This document shows positions 18,685-27,296 of a stretch of DNA of 64,000 bases, in pieces; position 1 is the stretch's first letter, and the number at the start of each line of letters is the position of its first letter. Source of the DNA: Billgrantia lactosivorans (lineage in GTDB: Bacteria; Pseudomonadota; Gammaproteobacteria; Pseudomonadales; Halomonadaceae); NCBI RefSeq assembly GCF_003254665.1, contig NZ_QHGY01000005.1, forward strand, positions 1 through 64,000, written 5' to 3'. The notes below the pieces were generated by a model, which was not told where the DNA came from, did no database searches, and saw only the letters and a program-made list of their open reading frames with translations. A program made the position numbers and the translations under genes.

Positions 18685-19905
18685 TCAGTCGCTGTCGGGC
18701 TCCAGTGCCATCGCCACCTGGTTGCGGCCTTCGCGCTTGGCCCGGTAGAGCGCTTCGTCGGCACGCTTGAGTGCCTCCGAAGCCGGTTCGTCCTGCTCCA
18801 GTTGGGTCACGCCGATGCTGGCCGTGACGGGGATGGGCTCGTCATCGTGATTGATGAAATCGGTCTGCTCCACGGCAAAGCGGATGCGCTCGGCGATTTC
18901 CAGCGCCCTGGCCGGTCCGCTGCCGACCAGGATGACGACGAACTCTTCGCCACCATAGCGGGCGACACAGTCGTGCCGGCGCGTCAGAGTCACCAGCAGT
19001 TCGGCAAACTGACACAGCACACTATCGCCGACCGAGTGGCCATAGCTGTCGTTGATGCGCTTGAAATGGTCGAGGTCCACCATCAGCAGCGAACAGGGAA
19101 CGCTGCCGAGACTGTCCTGCCCCGCGATCTCACGCTGCCAGCCCTGCACTTTCTCCAGATGGACCTCCAGGGCACCGCGGTTGTAGAGGCCGGTCAGGGG
19201 GTCATGCGTGGCCTGGCGATACAGGCGCAGCAGCAAGCTGAGCTGGAAATGGTTGGCCGCCAGGGCGACGATCAGCAGGCTCGAGAGCAACCACAGGCTC
19301 TCCACGCCCTGGCCGGTCAGCCAGCTGCCGTCGATCAGCTGCGAGTATGCCAGCAGCCCCAGCATGGCAAGGCCGGCGACCAGCGATTCCAGCAGAGTGA
19401 AGGGAAAGACACTCAGCGCCGCCACCAGCAGAAAGGGGATGAAGCCATACCCCACCAGGCCGCGCACCTGCTCAGCCGGCAGCATGACCAGCACGAACAG
19501 GTAGAACCCCGCCGGCAACGCCAGCAGCATCCCGGCGCACAAGCGAATGCGCTGTATCCGCTCATGATGGATGAACGCCATCCCCAGCACGCCCGCCAAT
19601 CCCAGCAGCAACCCCACCCTTCCCAACAGGGTATAGCGCAGCAGTTCGGTCGGCAGCACCAGGGAATCCACCACGATCCACAACGGTGACAGCAGCGCGA
19701 AGATGAGCCCCAGGGCCAACACGCGGCTGCGCAGGTAGCGTGCATGGGCGTAGGCGAAATCGCGCGAATGGTGACGGCTGCTCCAGGTGTCGCGCAGCGC
19801 ACTCAAGCCGACGAACAGCTCATGCCCCACTTCGGGCGGCCTGGCCAGTGCGTCCAGGCGACGGCTCTGGTATTCACGGGGTTCACGCGAATTGCTTGAG
19901 AGCAT
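18685..19905 (-). CDS. Membrane diguanylate cyclase (GGDEF)
   Basis: Putative c-di-GMP synthase of 406 residues. An N-terminal cytoplasmic stretch of ~55 residues is followed by about six transmembrane helices (~60-215) and a GGDEF domain. The active-site loop reads ARYGGEEFVVILVG, an active GGEEF form, and the substrate region has DLDHFKRINDSYGHSVGD. A typical RxxD inhibitory site is not obvious just before the signature. ATG 19905 (MLSSNSREP) has AAGG seven bases upstream; an upstream ATG at 19983 is in frame but less likely. It is the third consecutive c-di-GMP gene next to flagellar genes. Confidence 0.9.
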   Translation of the reverse strand: MLSSNSREPREYQSRRLDALARPPEVGHELFVGLSALRDTWSSRHHSRDFAYAHARYLRSRVLALGLIFALLSPLWIVVDSLVLPTELLRYTLLGRVGLLLGLAGVLGMAFIHHERIQRIRLCAGMLLALPAGFYLFVLVMLPAEQVRGLVGYGFIPFLLVAALSVFPFTLLESLVAGLAMLGLLAYSQLIDGSWLTGQGVESLWLLSSLLIVALAANHFQLSLLLRLYRQATHDPLTGLYNRGALEVHLEKVQGWQREIAGQDSLGSVPCSLLMVDLDHFKRINDSYGHSVGDSVLCQFAELLVTLTRRHDCVARYGGEEFVVILVGSGPARALEIAERIRFAVEQTDFINHDDEPIPVTASIGVTQLEQDEPASEALKRADEALYRAKREGRNQVAMALEPDSD

Positions 19906-20090
19906 GGTATGGCCTTGTAGAGTGGCCGTGGTGCGAGTTGGCCGGTAACGGAACACCGCACGCAACCCCATGGCGAGAGGCAACTGTGCAGCTTCGTCGT
20001 TATATCAGAGCAGGCTCAACGTAACGACCCTCGGGGGCTTGACATACGCCAAACACCGGGCCATTTACCAGTCATTTCAAGAAACGCGCT

Positions 20091-20321
20091 TCACGATTGA
20101 CGGTCCAGACGGGCAATTGCCTGGAAACGCCCCTGCGGCGTAAACCAGAGGCGGTAGGTGCCATGTACGCCATCCCGCGCCACCACTCGTCGCAGCGCCT
20201 CGGCAGGAAACACTACGCGGCGGCCGTCCAGGCTGCGGGCCATCACCTGCCCCACCCTGCCCTCGTAATGGGCGAGGCAGGTCTCGGCGGAAAGCTCCAG
20301 CACGACATCAATGCTCGGCAT
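20091..20321 (-). CDS. DUF2835-family small protein
   Basis: A 76-residue protein of unknown function. Its pattern fits the DUF2835 family of gammaproteobacteria: an initial beta strand (DVVLELSAETCLAHYEG), then RSLDGRRVVFPAEALRR and HGTYRLWFTPQGRF. It has no signal peptide or membrane segment. It stands alone between a GGDEF gene and a hairpin, and nothing around it suggests a role. The family name is recalled from the motif pattern and was not searched. Confidence 0.72.
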   Translation of the reverse strand: MPSIDVVLELSAETCLAHYEGRVGQVMARSLDGRRVVFPAEALRRVVARDGVHGTYRLWFTPQGRFQAIARLDRQS

Positions 20322-20391
20322 GAGTGGCGAATGGCCCTGTGATTCATGAGGCAGGGTATCAGGCCTACCGTGAGGAATCCCCCCACCGAGA

Positions 20392-20422
20392 CGAACAGCC
20401 CGGCTGTTAACCGGGCTGTTCG
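20392..20422 (-). terminator. Hairpin between the JAMM-like gene and DUF2835 gene
   Basis: A 12-bp perfect inverted repeat (CGAACAGCCCGG with its complement) encloses a 7-base loop. It lies 46 bases past the stop of the JAMM-like gene. No U-tract follows on either strand, so termination is inferred from stem strength and position only. Confidence 0.55.
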
Positions 20423-20467
20423 AGCTTGCTGCAGGCTATCATATCGGCCTGGTTGCCTGGGCAGCGC

Positions 20468-21151
20468 CTAGCGCGACGACCACTTCATGAAGTCGTGCAG
20501 CGCGGGTACCTGCAGGCCCATGTCGTCGGAAAAGCGGTAGCCTTCCTCGTCGCTCTCGGGGTGGCTGGTCCGGTTGCTGGCGTAGGCACGCAGCCAGAAC
20601 TTGCGGTCATCGGCACTGAGCTCGTAGCCCTTGTACTCCTCGCTGCCCCTGAGGTGATCCGGCAGCGCCCAGCCCCGCTTGGCGAGCTTGGCGATGGTGA
20701 TCACCAGGTGCGTGAGCAGCGGCTGCTCGGGGGCGACGCGCTCATGAAACGTCGGCCAGAAGGCTTCATCGCCCGGCGAGGCCTGCCAGCCCTTGATGTC
20801 GCGCACCTCGCTGAGGTTGGCGTAGGGATGGGAGTGAAAGGTGCCGACCAGCTCGATGTTCTGCCAGTAGCGCTCGAAGAATGCCTTCTTGGCAATCACC
20901 GAGTCGAAGTTCGGCTGCACCCAGTCTTCATGTCGCGTGGCGGAGGTCTCCACCGTGGCCATGGTGGCCACCACCCGTGCCGGCAGGTTGCCCTTCTGCG
21001 GTATCGAGTAGCCCCACAGCAGGCCGAAGGTTTCCAGCTTGTCGTAGCCCTTGCCCCGGGCATGGCCACGGTGCTCGAACTCGTAGGCCTCGAAGGCCGT
21101 GGTGAAGAGCTGCGGCACGACATACTCTTCGATGTAGGTGACTTTATACAT
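20468..21151 (-). CDS. JAMM/MPN-like putative metalloprotease of unknown role
   Basis: A 227-residue cytoplasmic protein. Residues 40-47 (ETFGLLWG) resemble the glutamate-containing first strand of JAB/MPN domains. Residues 104-110 (TFHSHPY) give the HxH zinc motif, and S125-P-G-D128 gives the S..D motif. The gap between HxH and S..D is 16 residues, longer than the usual 7-10, so an insertion is present. If active, it would be a Zn isopeptidase or peptidase. Start at ATG 21151 is supported by AGGGG. It stands alone after the capsule genes and no ubiquitin-like or E1-like partner is seen nearby. The annotation is inferred, not searched. Confidence 0.6.
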   Translation of the reverse strand: MYKVTYIEEYVVPQLFTTAFEAYEFEHRGHARGKGYDKLETFGLLWGYSIPQKGNLPARVVATMATVETSATRHEDWVQPNFDSVIAKKAFFERYWQNIELVGTFHSHPYANLSEVRDIKGWQASPGDEAFWPTFHERVAPEQPLLTHLVITIAKLAKRGWALPDHLRGSEEYKGYELSADDRKFWLRAYASNRTSHPESDEEGYRFSDDMGLQVPALHDFMKWSSR

Positions 21152-21271
21152 GGCTTCCCCTTGCGTGCGTCTTGCGTTTCCGTTCTGGTCGTTCGTCCTG
21201 GTCGAAGTCGCCGTGGCCATGAGCGCCCACCGGCTTCCACGCCCCGTGGAGGTCGGGCGGTCCTTGTGGGG

Positions 21272-22483
21272 TCATGAAAGGGTCAGCAGGTCGTGCCGCT
21301 CCGCCGCCGCCTCTTTCGTGTTGGCGCCGCCACAGCGTGAAGGGTGTCGCACCAGCCCCATGGCAGCAAAGATCCGGCTATTGGTCTGGCGCACGTCGTA
21401 GAGCCGCTCCGCCATGCTTCTACCATGTCGTCCGTGCTCTTCGATCGCCTGCGGGTGCTCCACGTAATGCAGCATGGCACTGGCCAGGGCCTGGGGGTCT
21501 TTGGGGGGCACCAGCAACCCGTTATGGCCGTGCACGACCGTATCGCGGCAGCCCACCCAATCGGTGGTAATGACCGGGCGTGCCATGGCCATGGCCTCCT
21601 GGTTGCCGCGCGGCACCCCTTCGCCATACCAGGAAGGCAGCACGTAGACGCTCGCCCTGGCCAACCAATAGCGCACGTCGCGAGAGTGTCCCACCCACTC
21701 CACCAAGCCCTGCTTGCGCCAGGCAACGAGCTGTTGGCGGGGCACCGAGCGGTCGTGGGTGTCGGTTCCCCCCACCAGGCAGAATTCCACTTCCGGTCGT
21801 ACCTCCTTGACCCGCCTGGCCGCCTCGACGAACTCGTACACCCCCTTGGCCGTCAGCATGCGTGAAATCATCACGAAGCGGATCGGCTCGCGGTGAGGCG
21901 CTAACGGCATGAAATGCGCGAGGTCCAGCCCGATCCCATGAATGCGCGCCACACGGTCGTTGGTCACCATGCGCTTGAGCTGAAAGAAGTTCATGTCGTC
22001 ACGATTCAGGAAGATGGTGCAGTCGCTAAGCGCCAGCGCGCGGCGATACAGGGCCGTGACGCCGCGCCGCATGATACGACGCCCAAGCCCCAGTTCTTCC
22101 GAGTGACCTTCGAAGACGTAGCCGCGGCCCTCCACCATCGAATAGTGGCGCGGCACCTTTGCCAGGCGCGAGGCGAAGGCCCCGTAGATCACCGGCTTGA
22201 TGAAGTAGCCAAAGGTGGCGTCGGGCCGAATGCGCTTCAGCAGCCGCGCAAGCTTGAGCGTATCCAGCAGATCCCTGAAGGGGTTCATGCCGGTATTGCA
22301 CAACGAGATATCGACGGGCTCGGCACCCAGCGCCATGACCTTTTCTCGCACCTCTGTGCAGTAGTCGGGCGCCAGGGCATAGACACGAATGCCGTGGGCC
22401 ACCAGATCTCGAATCAGCGGTCCACGAAAATTCACCAGCGAGAAGGCCTGGCTGGTGATGATGGCAAGCGTCTTGATCGGCAT
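21272..22483 (-). CDS. GT4-type glycosyltransferase
   Basis: Probable capsule or exopolysaccharide glycosyltransferase of 403 residues with a GT-B fold. The N-terminal domain starts KTLAIITSQAFSLVNFRGPLIRDL, and the C-terminal nucleotide-sugar domain has FVMISRMLTAKGVYEFVEAA, then LPSWYGEGVPRGNQEAMAMA with the GE.....E motif and NGLLVPPKDP. No transmembrane helix is evident. It is the last gene of the capsule gene run on this strand. The sugar donor cannot be read from sequence; members of this group are often annotated as N,N'-diacetylbacillosaminyl or related transferases. Confidence 0.88.
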   Translation of the reverse strand: MPIKTLAIITSQAFSLVNFRGPLIRDLVAHGIRVYALAPDYCTEVREKVMALGAEPVDISLCNTGMNPFRDLLDTLKLARLLKRIRPDATFGYFIKPVIYGAFASRLAKVPRHYSMVEGRGYVFEGHSEELGLGRRIMRRGVTALYRRALALSDCTIFLNRDDMNFFQLKRMVTNDRVARIHGIGLDLAHFMPLAPHREPIRFVMISRMLTAKGVYEFVEAARRVKEVRPEVEFCLVGGTDTHDRSVPRQQLVAWRKQGLVEWVGHSRDVRYWLARASVYVLPSWYGEGVPRGNQEAMAMARPVITTDWVGCRDTVVHGHNGLLVPPKDPQALASAMLHYVEHPQAIEEHGRHGRSMAERLYDVRQTNSRIFAAMGLVRHPSRCGGANTKEAAAERHDLLTLS

Positions 22484-22601
22484 GAAGATGAAGTATCCTT
22501 AGGCAGGCCCGCAGCCTAACCCAGCGACAGAACCGCCAGAGCCTAAGATAGCCTTGTCGGGTAGCGGTTTATCGTGCAATTGAGGTGTTAATTGGTGAGA
22601 G

Positions 22602-24617
22602 TTACTTCAGCCCGAACAGCAGGCGAAACAGCCACTGCACGCCTCGCTGCTTCAAGCCTGGTTCGCCGCTGTCGCTGGCACGCCATTCGGCAAGTTCGTC
22701 GAGCACGCGCTCGGGGGTCGTGTAGTGCCCCGTGGTACGGCTGACATAGGTGGGGTAGACGATCAGCGCCCCGGCAACCAGCTCATCCAGGCTCAAGCGG
22801 CGCCGGCGACGAGGATGAGGCAGGATATCCTCGGTCAGGCCCCAGCCTGCATAGAAGGGCTGCCCGTAGCACACCACCCGCTTGCCCCGCAGCAGCGCCT
22901 CGAAGCCGGTCAGCGAGGTGAGCAGGTGCACCTCGTCTACCTGGTCCAGCAGCTGGTGCATGGCAGTATCGGCCAGCACCTCATCGCAAAGGCCCTCGGC
23001 TCCCGCCTCGCCCTGGCCCTTCACCCGGGCGCCAGCCACCACATCGGGGTGAGGCTTGTAGAGCAGGTGGGCCTCGGGGTTGGCCTTGCGCACCGCCTGC
23101 AGGAGCTCCATGTTGCGGCACAACCCCGATGCCCCATAGGCCAGCGAGGCATCGCTCTCGACCTGCCCCGGCACCAGGATTACCCGCTTGTCGCCCGCCG
23201 GGCGGCGCCAGCTTCCCTGGCCCACGTTGTACTTGGTGATGCCCGAGTTCACCAGGCGCTCGCGCAGCCGTGCCGCCCGTGCCAACAGCTCGGGGTCTTC
23301 GATCCCGCATTGCAGCAGCCCCTCCAGGTCCGACGCCCGCGTGGCATCGTAGTAGAGCCCCTGGCGATCGAATGCCCAGGAGAGCGGCGTGGCGAAGTGC
23401 GCCCCCAGGCCCACCGAACGAATGAAGCCATCCTCGATACGGTGCACGGGCGTGCCAGCCGGCAGCCGCTCGGCCATGGGCTTGTAGCCCCACACCAGCG
23501 CCGCCTCCCCCGGGGCCACGCTCTCCGGCCTGCGGCTGAAGCGCAGCCGGCTGCCGGCGGTAAACCGGCGCACCGTGGCATGACGCCAGGGGGCAAAGCC
23601 CAGCGCCACCATGCGCGGCGGCAAACGCTCGCGCATCCGGCGCTGCAGGCCCAGCCATTCGATCACCCGCTCCGGCTCGCAGCGCCGGCCGGTTTCCGGG
23701 TCGACATAGCGCGGGTAACGCACCAGGGCCGCGAATACCAGCTGCGCCAGCGCTATCGAACGCCGCCGTTGGGGGGCGGGCTGCCTGTCCGCCGTCAGCC
23801 CCCAGCCGGCGTAGAACGGCATGCCGAAGGTGTGCACACGCTTGCCCCACAGCAGCGCCTCGAACCCCACCTGCGAGGTGACGGTGTAGACACACTCTGC
23901 CCCTTCGATCAGCGCCACGGGATGCACGTCATCGGCCACCACCCGGACGCGCGGCTGGCGTTGCAGTGTCGCCAGGTCGAAGTGGCCGGCCTTGCGCCCC
24001 GCCGCCACCTCCGGGTGCACCTTGAGCACCACCTGCCGCTCGGGATCGTCGGCCAATGTCGCCTCGAGCATCTGCTCGAAGGCCTCGGCCGATGCCAGGC
24101 CGAAGCCAATCGACGCGTCGCCCCGGGTCTGGTCCACCACCAGCGCATAGCGCGCCGGCAAGCCCTCGACGCTCTCGCGGGCGTGGTTGTATTTCGACAC
24201 ACGGCACTCACGCCACAACCTGACCAGCGCCTGTACCCGCCGGGTCTCACTTTCCGTAAGCGGCTGGCGAGCCAGTTCCTCCAGTGCCGAAGGCGCCGAG
24301 GCATCGTAATAGATGCCCTCTTCATCCACGACCAGTGAGAGCGGCGGCGAATCCTGCCCCAGCCCCAGCGAGCGGACAAAGCCATCTTCCACGCGCAGCA
24401 GCGGCAGTTGGCGGGTCTTCGCCAGCCGCTCCGCCCTGCTTGCTGAGGGTTTGCGTCCCCAGGCCAGCACCGCCTCGGGGATTTCGCTCAGTGGCCGGAG
24501 CCGGTCGCGCAGGTTGCCGCGGACCAGCTGCAGGCGAGCCTCAAGCAGGATTTCGAGATGCGGGGTACGGAGCAAGGCAGGCGTGGCAGCCAGGTAGAGA
24601 GGGGGCTTACTGGACAA
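22602..24617 (-). CDS. kpsC: Capsule lipid-linker Kdo transferase KpsC
   Basis: Dual-module inverting Kdo transferase that, in kps systems, builds the poly-beta-Kdo linker between lysophosphatidylglycerol and capsule. It has 671 residues, the KpsC size. Two homologous modules are visible (~40-330 and ~355-650), each with an EDGF(V/I)RS.GLG motif, a SKYN or TKYN motif, a KPHP or KVHP motif and TS..GFEALL.GKRV followed by FYAGWGLT. It sits between galE and the GT4 gene. A partner kpsS, which adds the first Kdo, is not seen in this window. Confidence 0.93.
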   Translation of the reverse strand: MSSKPPLYLAATPALLRTPHLEILLEARLQLVRGNLRDRLRPLSEIPEAVLAWGRKPSASRAERLAKTRQLPLLRVEDGFVRSLGLGQDSPPLSLVVDEEGIYYDASAPSALEELARQPLTESETRRVQALVRLWRECRVSKYNHARESVEGLPARYALVVDQTRGDASIGFGLASAEAFEQMLEATLADDPERQVVLKVHPEVAAGRKAGHFDLATLQRQPRVRVVADDVHPVALIEGAECVYTVTSQVGFEALLWGKRVHTFGMPFYAGWGLTADRQPAPQRRRSIALAQLVFAALVRYPRYVDPETGRRCEPERVIEWLGLQRRMRERLPPRMVALGFAPWRHATVRRFTAGSRLRFSRRPESVAPGEAALVWGYKPMAERLPAGTPVHRIEDGFIRSVGLGAHFATPLSWAFDRQGLYYDATRASDLEGLLQCGIEDPELLARAARLRERLVNSGITKYNVGQGSWRRPAGDKRVILVPGQVESDASLAYGASGLCRNMELLQAVRKANPEAHLLYKPHPDVVAGARVKGQGEAGAEGLCDEVLADTAMHQLLDQVDEVHLLTSLTGFEALLRGKRVVCYGQPFYAGWGLTEDILPHPRRRRRLSLDELVAGALIVYPTYVSRTTGHYTTPERVLDELAEWRASDSGEPGLKQRGVQWLFRLLFGLK

Positions 24618-24685
24618 ACGGTTTTCCTTGGATGGCGATGTGGTGTCATGTCGCGCCGGCGGTTGCGGTGCCGGCGTTTAGGTAG

Positions 24686-25675
24686 TCACGGCCTGCCCTG
24701 GCGGACCTCGCGGCGCCTGATCTCCCAGCGCCACGCATCCCTGACGATGGTATCCAGCTCGGAACGGCGCGGCAGCCATCCCAGCTCACGCTGGGCGAGG
24801 CCGATATCGGCCTCCAGCCGAGCCGGGTCGCCCTCCCGCCGTGGCGCATCGCGAACCGGTACCGCACAGCCGGTCACCCGCCGAACGCTGTCGAGCACCT
24901 CCTGCACGCTGTAGCCACGCCCGCTCCCCAGGTTGAAAGCGGCGCTTTCGCCGCCCCGCCACAGATAGTCCAGGGCCTTCAGGTGCGCGGCGGCCAGGTC
25001 TTCCACATGGACAAAGTCGCGGATGCAGGTGCCATCCTCGGTGGCGTAGTCCCGCCCATAGCGCACCAGGGCGGGACGCCTGCCCAGGGCCGCCTGTATC
25101 GCCAGCGGAATCAGGTGCGTCTCGGGCTCGTGGCACTCGCCCATGTGCCCCTGAGGGTCGGCCCCCGCGGCGTTGAAGTAACGCAGCGACACCGAAGCCA
25201 GGCCGTAGGCCGAGGAGAAGTCCTGCAGCATGCGCTCGACCATCCACTTGCTGGCGCCGTAGGGGTTGATGGGGCGACAGGGATGGTGCTCCCCGATAGG
25301 CAGGCCCACCGGCTCGCCATACACCGCCGCGCTGGAGGAGAACACCAGCGATTGCACGCCATGCGCCACCATCGCCTCGAGCAGCGTCAGGCTCTTGCTG
25401 GTGTTGCTGCGGTAGTAGCGTGCCGGGTCCGCCACCGACTCGGCGACATTCAGCAGCGAAGCCAGATGCACTACGCCGCGAACCCGGCGTGAACCGAGCA
25501 GTTCGTCCAGCAAGGCCCGATCGCCCATGTCGCCGAGCACCAGTTCGCCACCCGGCAACAGCTCGGCCTGGCCGGATGAGAGATCGTCCAGCACCGTCAC
25601 CTGATGGCCCGCCGTCAGCAGCGCCTTGACCACATGGGTGCCGACATAGCCGCACCCTCCCACCACCAGGATCAT
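24686..25675 (-). CDS. galE: UDP-glucose 4-epimerase GalE
   Basis: NAD-dependent SDR enzyme interconverting UDP-glucose and UDP-galactose (or their N-acetyl forms). It has 329 residues. The NAD fold shows VVGGCGYVGTHV, the active site shows SSSAAVYG and YGASK (YxxxK), and NPYGASKWMVER is typical of GalE. The start overlaps the upstream glycosyltransferase stop as ATGA, so it belongs to the capsule operon and probably supplies a galactose-type donor. Confidence 0.93.
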   Translation of the reverse strand: MILVVGGCGYVGTHVVKALLTAGHQVTVLDDLSSGQAELLPGGELVLGDMGDRALLDELLGSRRVRGVVHLASLLNVAESVADPARYYRSNTSKSLTLLEAMVAHGVQSLVFSSSAAVYGEPVGLPIGEHHPCRPINPYGASKWMVERMLQDFSSAYGLASVSLRYFNAAGADPQGHMGECHEPETHLIPLAIQAALGRRPALVRYGRDYATEDGTCIRDFVHVEDLAAAHLKALDYLWRGGESAAFNLGSGRGYSVQEVLDSVRRVTGCAVPVRDAPRREGDPARLEADIGLAQRELGWLPRRSELDTIVRDAWRWEIRRREVRQGRP

Positions 25676-26637
25676 GCGCCCACCTGCCGTTTCGTGCAGC
25701 CCACCTGGGCGGCATGCGACAGGCGGGTTCGCTCACGGCAGTTCCCTGTCAGTTCGAGAATCGCCCGGCACCAGGCCTGAGGTTCCATGGGCAACAGCCG
25801 GCCGTTGATTCCGTCCTGCACCACCTCTTCGAAGATGCTGCCCCGGGGATACAGCCCGACCGCGCCGGCGCGGCTGATATCGAAGAACTTGGTGTAGGAG
25901 CGCGCCTGATTGAAGCGGTTGTCGACCAGCGGCGCCAGCCCGATATCCCGCCCCGGCTGCAGGAGAAAGTGCTGGTAGGCGTGCCAGGCCATGGGCCGCA
26001 CCACCGTGACCCGGGGCACCCCGGCGTAGAGCCGCTGGACTCGCTGGTCGCCGATGATCTCGAAGCTCAGCCTGGGCTCGATGCGCAGCGCCTCAGCCAC
26101 CGGCTCACGCAGCCAGCGGATCTCGTCGCCGTGGGAGGCACTGCCGTGGTAGAACAAGCTCACCGGGCGAGTCGGCGGGGCCCAGGCGGCCGGCTGCAGC
26201 AGGCCAGGCCGCCACTCGGCATACTTGCGCGCCAGGAACGGCGTGGAGACCCAAAGCGCGACCCGCTGCCCGCGCAGCCAGTTGCGCTGCAGCCCCGCCA
26301 GCCGGGCCAGTTTCCAGCGATAGCGCCACGGCAGCCCCTGCGATGCCGCCAGATCCAGCAGGTCGTCATCCATGAACAGCACCAGGCCCTCGAGAGTGTG
26401 GCGGTGCGCTTCCAACAGCTTCTTCCAGGCCGGCGGCACATAGCGCACCAGGATCACCAGGGCGCCTTTCAACAGCTCGCCCGGCAATGGCTCATCGAAA
26501 CCGCGAACGACCACCTCGGCAGTGCAGCCATGCAGCAGGGGATCGACAAAGAAATCCTTCGAAGGGTTGGGGCGTTCCTGCACGATGACGATACGGCGCG
26601 CGGCGGCAACCGCCTGCCGCGGCGTTATCACTTCCAT
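25672..26637 (-). CDS. Glycosyltransferase (GT-B-like), capsule locus
   Basis: A 321-residue protein of the Spore/GT1-like group often found in capsule clusters. Features are VRYVPPAWKKLLEAH, a DDD-rich segment (LFMDDDLLDLA), FYHGSASHGDEIRWL in the middle and PLVDNRFNQARSYTKFFDISRAGAVG near the C-terminus, the last being the donor-binding half typical of GT-B enzymes. There is no TM segment. It overlaps both a broken GT2 gene upstream and galE downstream, so it lies inside a tightly packed operon. Donor and acceptor are unknown. Confidence 0.75.
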   Translation of the reverse strand: MEVITPRQAVAAARRIVIVQERPNPSKDFFVDPLLHGCTAEVVVRGFDEPLPGELLKGALVILVRYVPPAWKKLLEAHRHTLEGLVLFMDDDLLDLAASQGLPWRYRWKLARLAGLQRNWLRGQRVALWVSTPFLARKYAEWRPGLLQPAAWAPPTRPVSLFYHGSASHGDEIRWLREPVAEALRIEPRLSFEIIGDQRVQRLYAGVPRVTVVRPMAWHAYQHFLLQPGRDIGLAPLVDNRFNQARSYTKFFDISRAGAVGLYPRGSIFEEVVQDGINGRLLPMEPQAWCRAILELTGNCRERTRLSHAAQVGCTKRQVGA

Positions 26638-27232
26638 GGCGGCTCCATACGCGGCGCATGGCCGAGGGTAAAGTCGGGACGCCGGTAATTGAGATTAGGG
26701 TTGTAGAACGGGTCGTGCTCCAGCACCTGCGCCCAGCGACGGCGCATGTAGGCCGCTTCGGCTTCGGCGCGGGCCCGCTTCTCGGGGCTGTCGTCCTTGC
26801 CCCGGGATACCGACTCCAGGTGATACAGCTCGGCATGGGGGTGAAGTGCACCTGCCAGCCCGCCTCGCGCACACGCAGGCAGTAGTCGACGTCGTTGAAG
26901 GCCACCGCCAGGTAGCTTTCGTTCAGGCCACCCAACTGCGCATAGAGGTCGCGCCGGGTAACCAGGCATGCCGCCGTCACCGCGGAAAGCTCCTGGGCCA
27001 GCACGGCGCGATCGCAGTAGCCGGGGGCACCACCCGGCAGGCGAGAATGCAGGTGATCGGCCACCCCGCCCGGCTGCGCCGCCGGTTCAGTCGCAGAATA
27101 GATCGGCACGACCACCTGCACCCGCTCGCCGCTAGGCCCCGGCGGCAGCGAATCGGCCTGGCGCAGTCGCGGCTCAATGGCTGCTGTTAGGCTCGGCCTC
27201 TTAACCCATAGCGGTAGCACCTCTTCCCTCAC
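26628..27232 (-). pseudogene. Remnant of a GT2-family glycosyltransferase (internal deletion plus frameshift)
   Basis: One frame gives RVQVVVPIYSA, the first strand of a GT2 domain, but jumps within a few residues to GGVADHLHSRLPGG and LSAVTAACLVTRRDLY, which normally lie some 150-200 residues further on. The frame then continues through GGLNESYLAVAFNDVDYCLRVREAGWQVHFTP. There the sense shifts to the next frame, which reads HAELYHLESVSRGKDDSPEK and DPFYNPNLN. The switch falls at a run of five G at 26837-26841 (plus strand), consistent with loss of one base. The remnant ends inside the start of the next glycosyltransferase gene. Confidence 0.8.
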
Positions 27233-27296
27233 TAGCCCGAAGGGCGCTCACTCCTCACAACTACTCACAAGCGTGAAGCGAGGTCACCCCTCCTCC

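Noticed and set aside
22725..24338. Plus-strand frame of 537 codons opposite kpsC
   Set aside because: Same pattern of antisense shadow; kpsC has clear repeated motifs.
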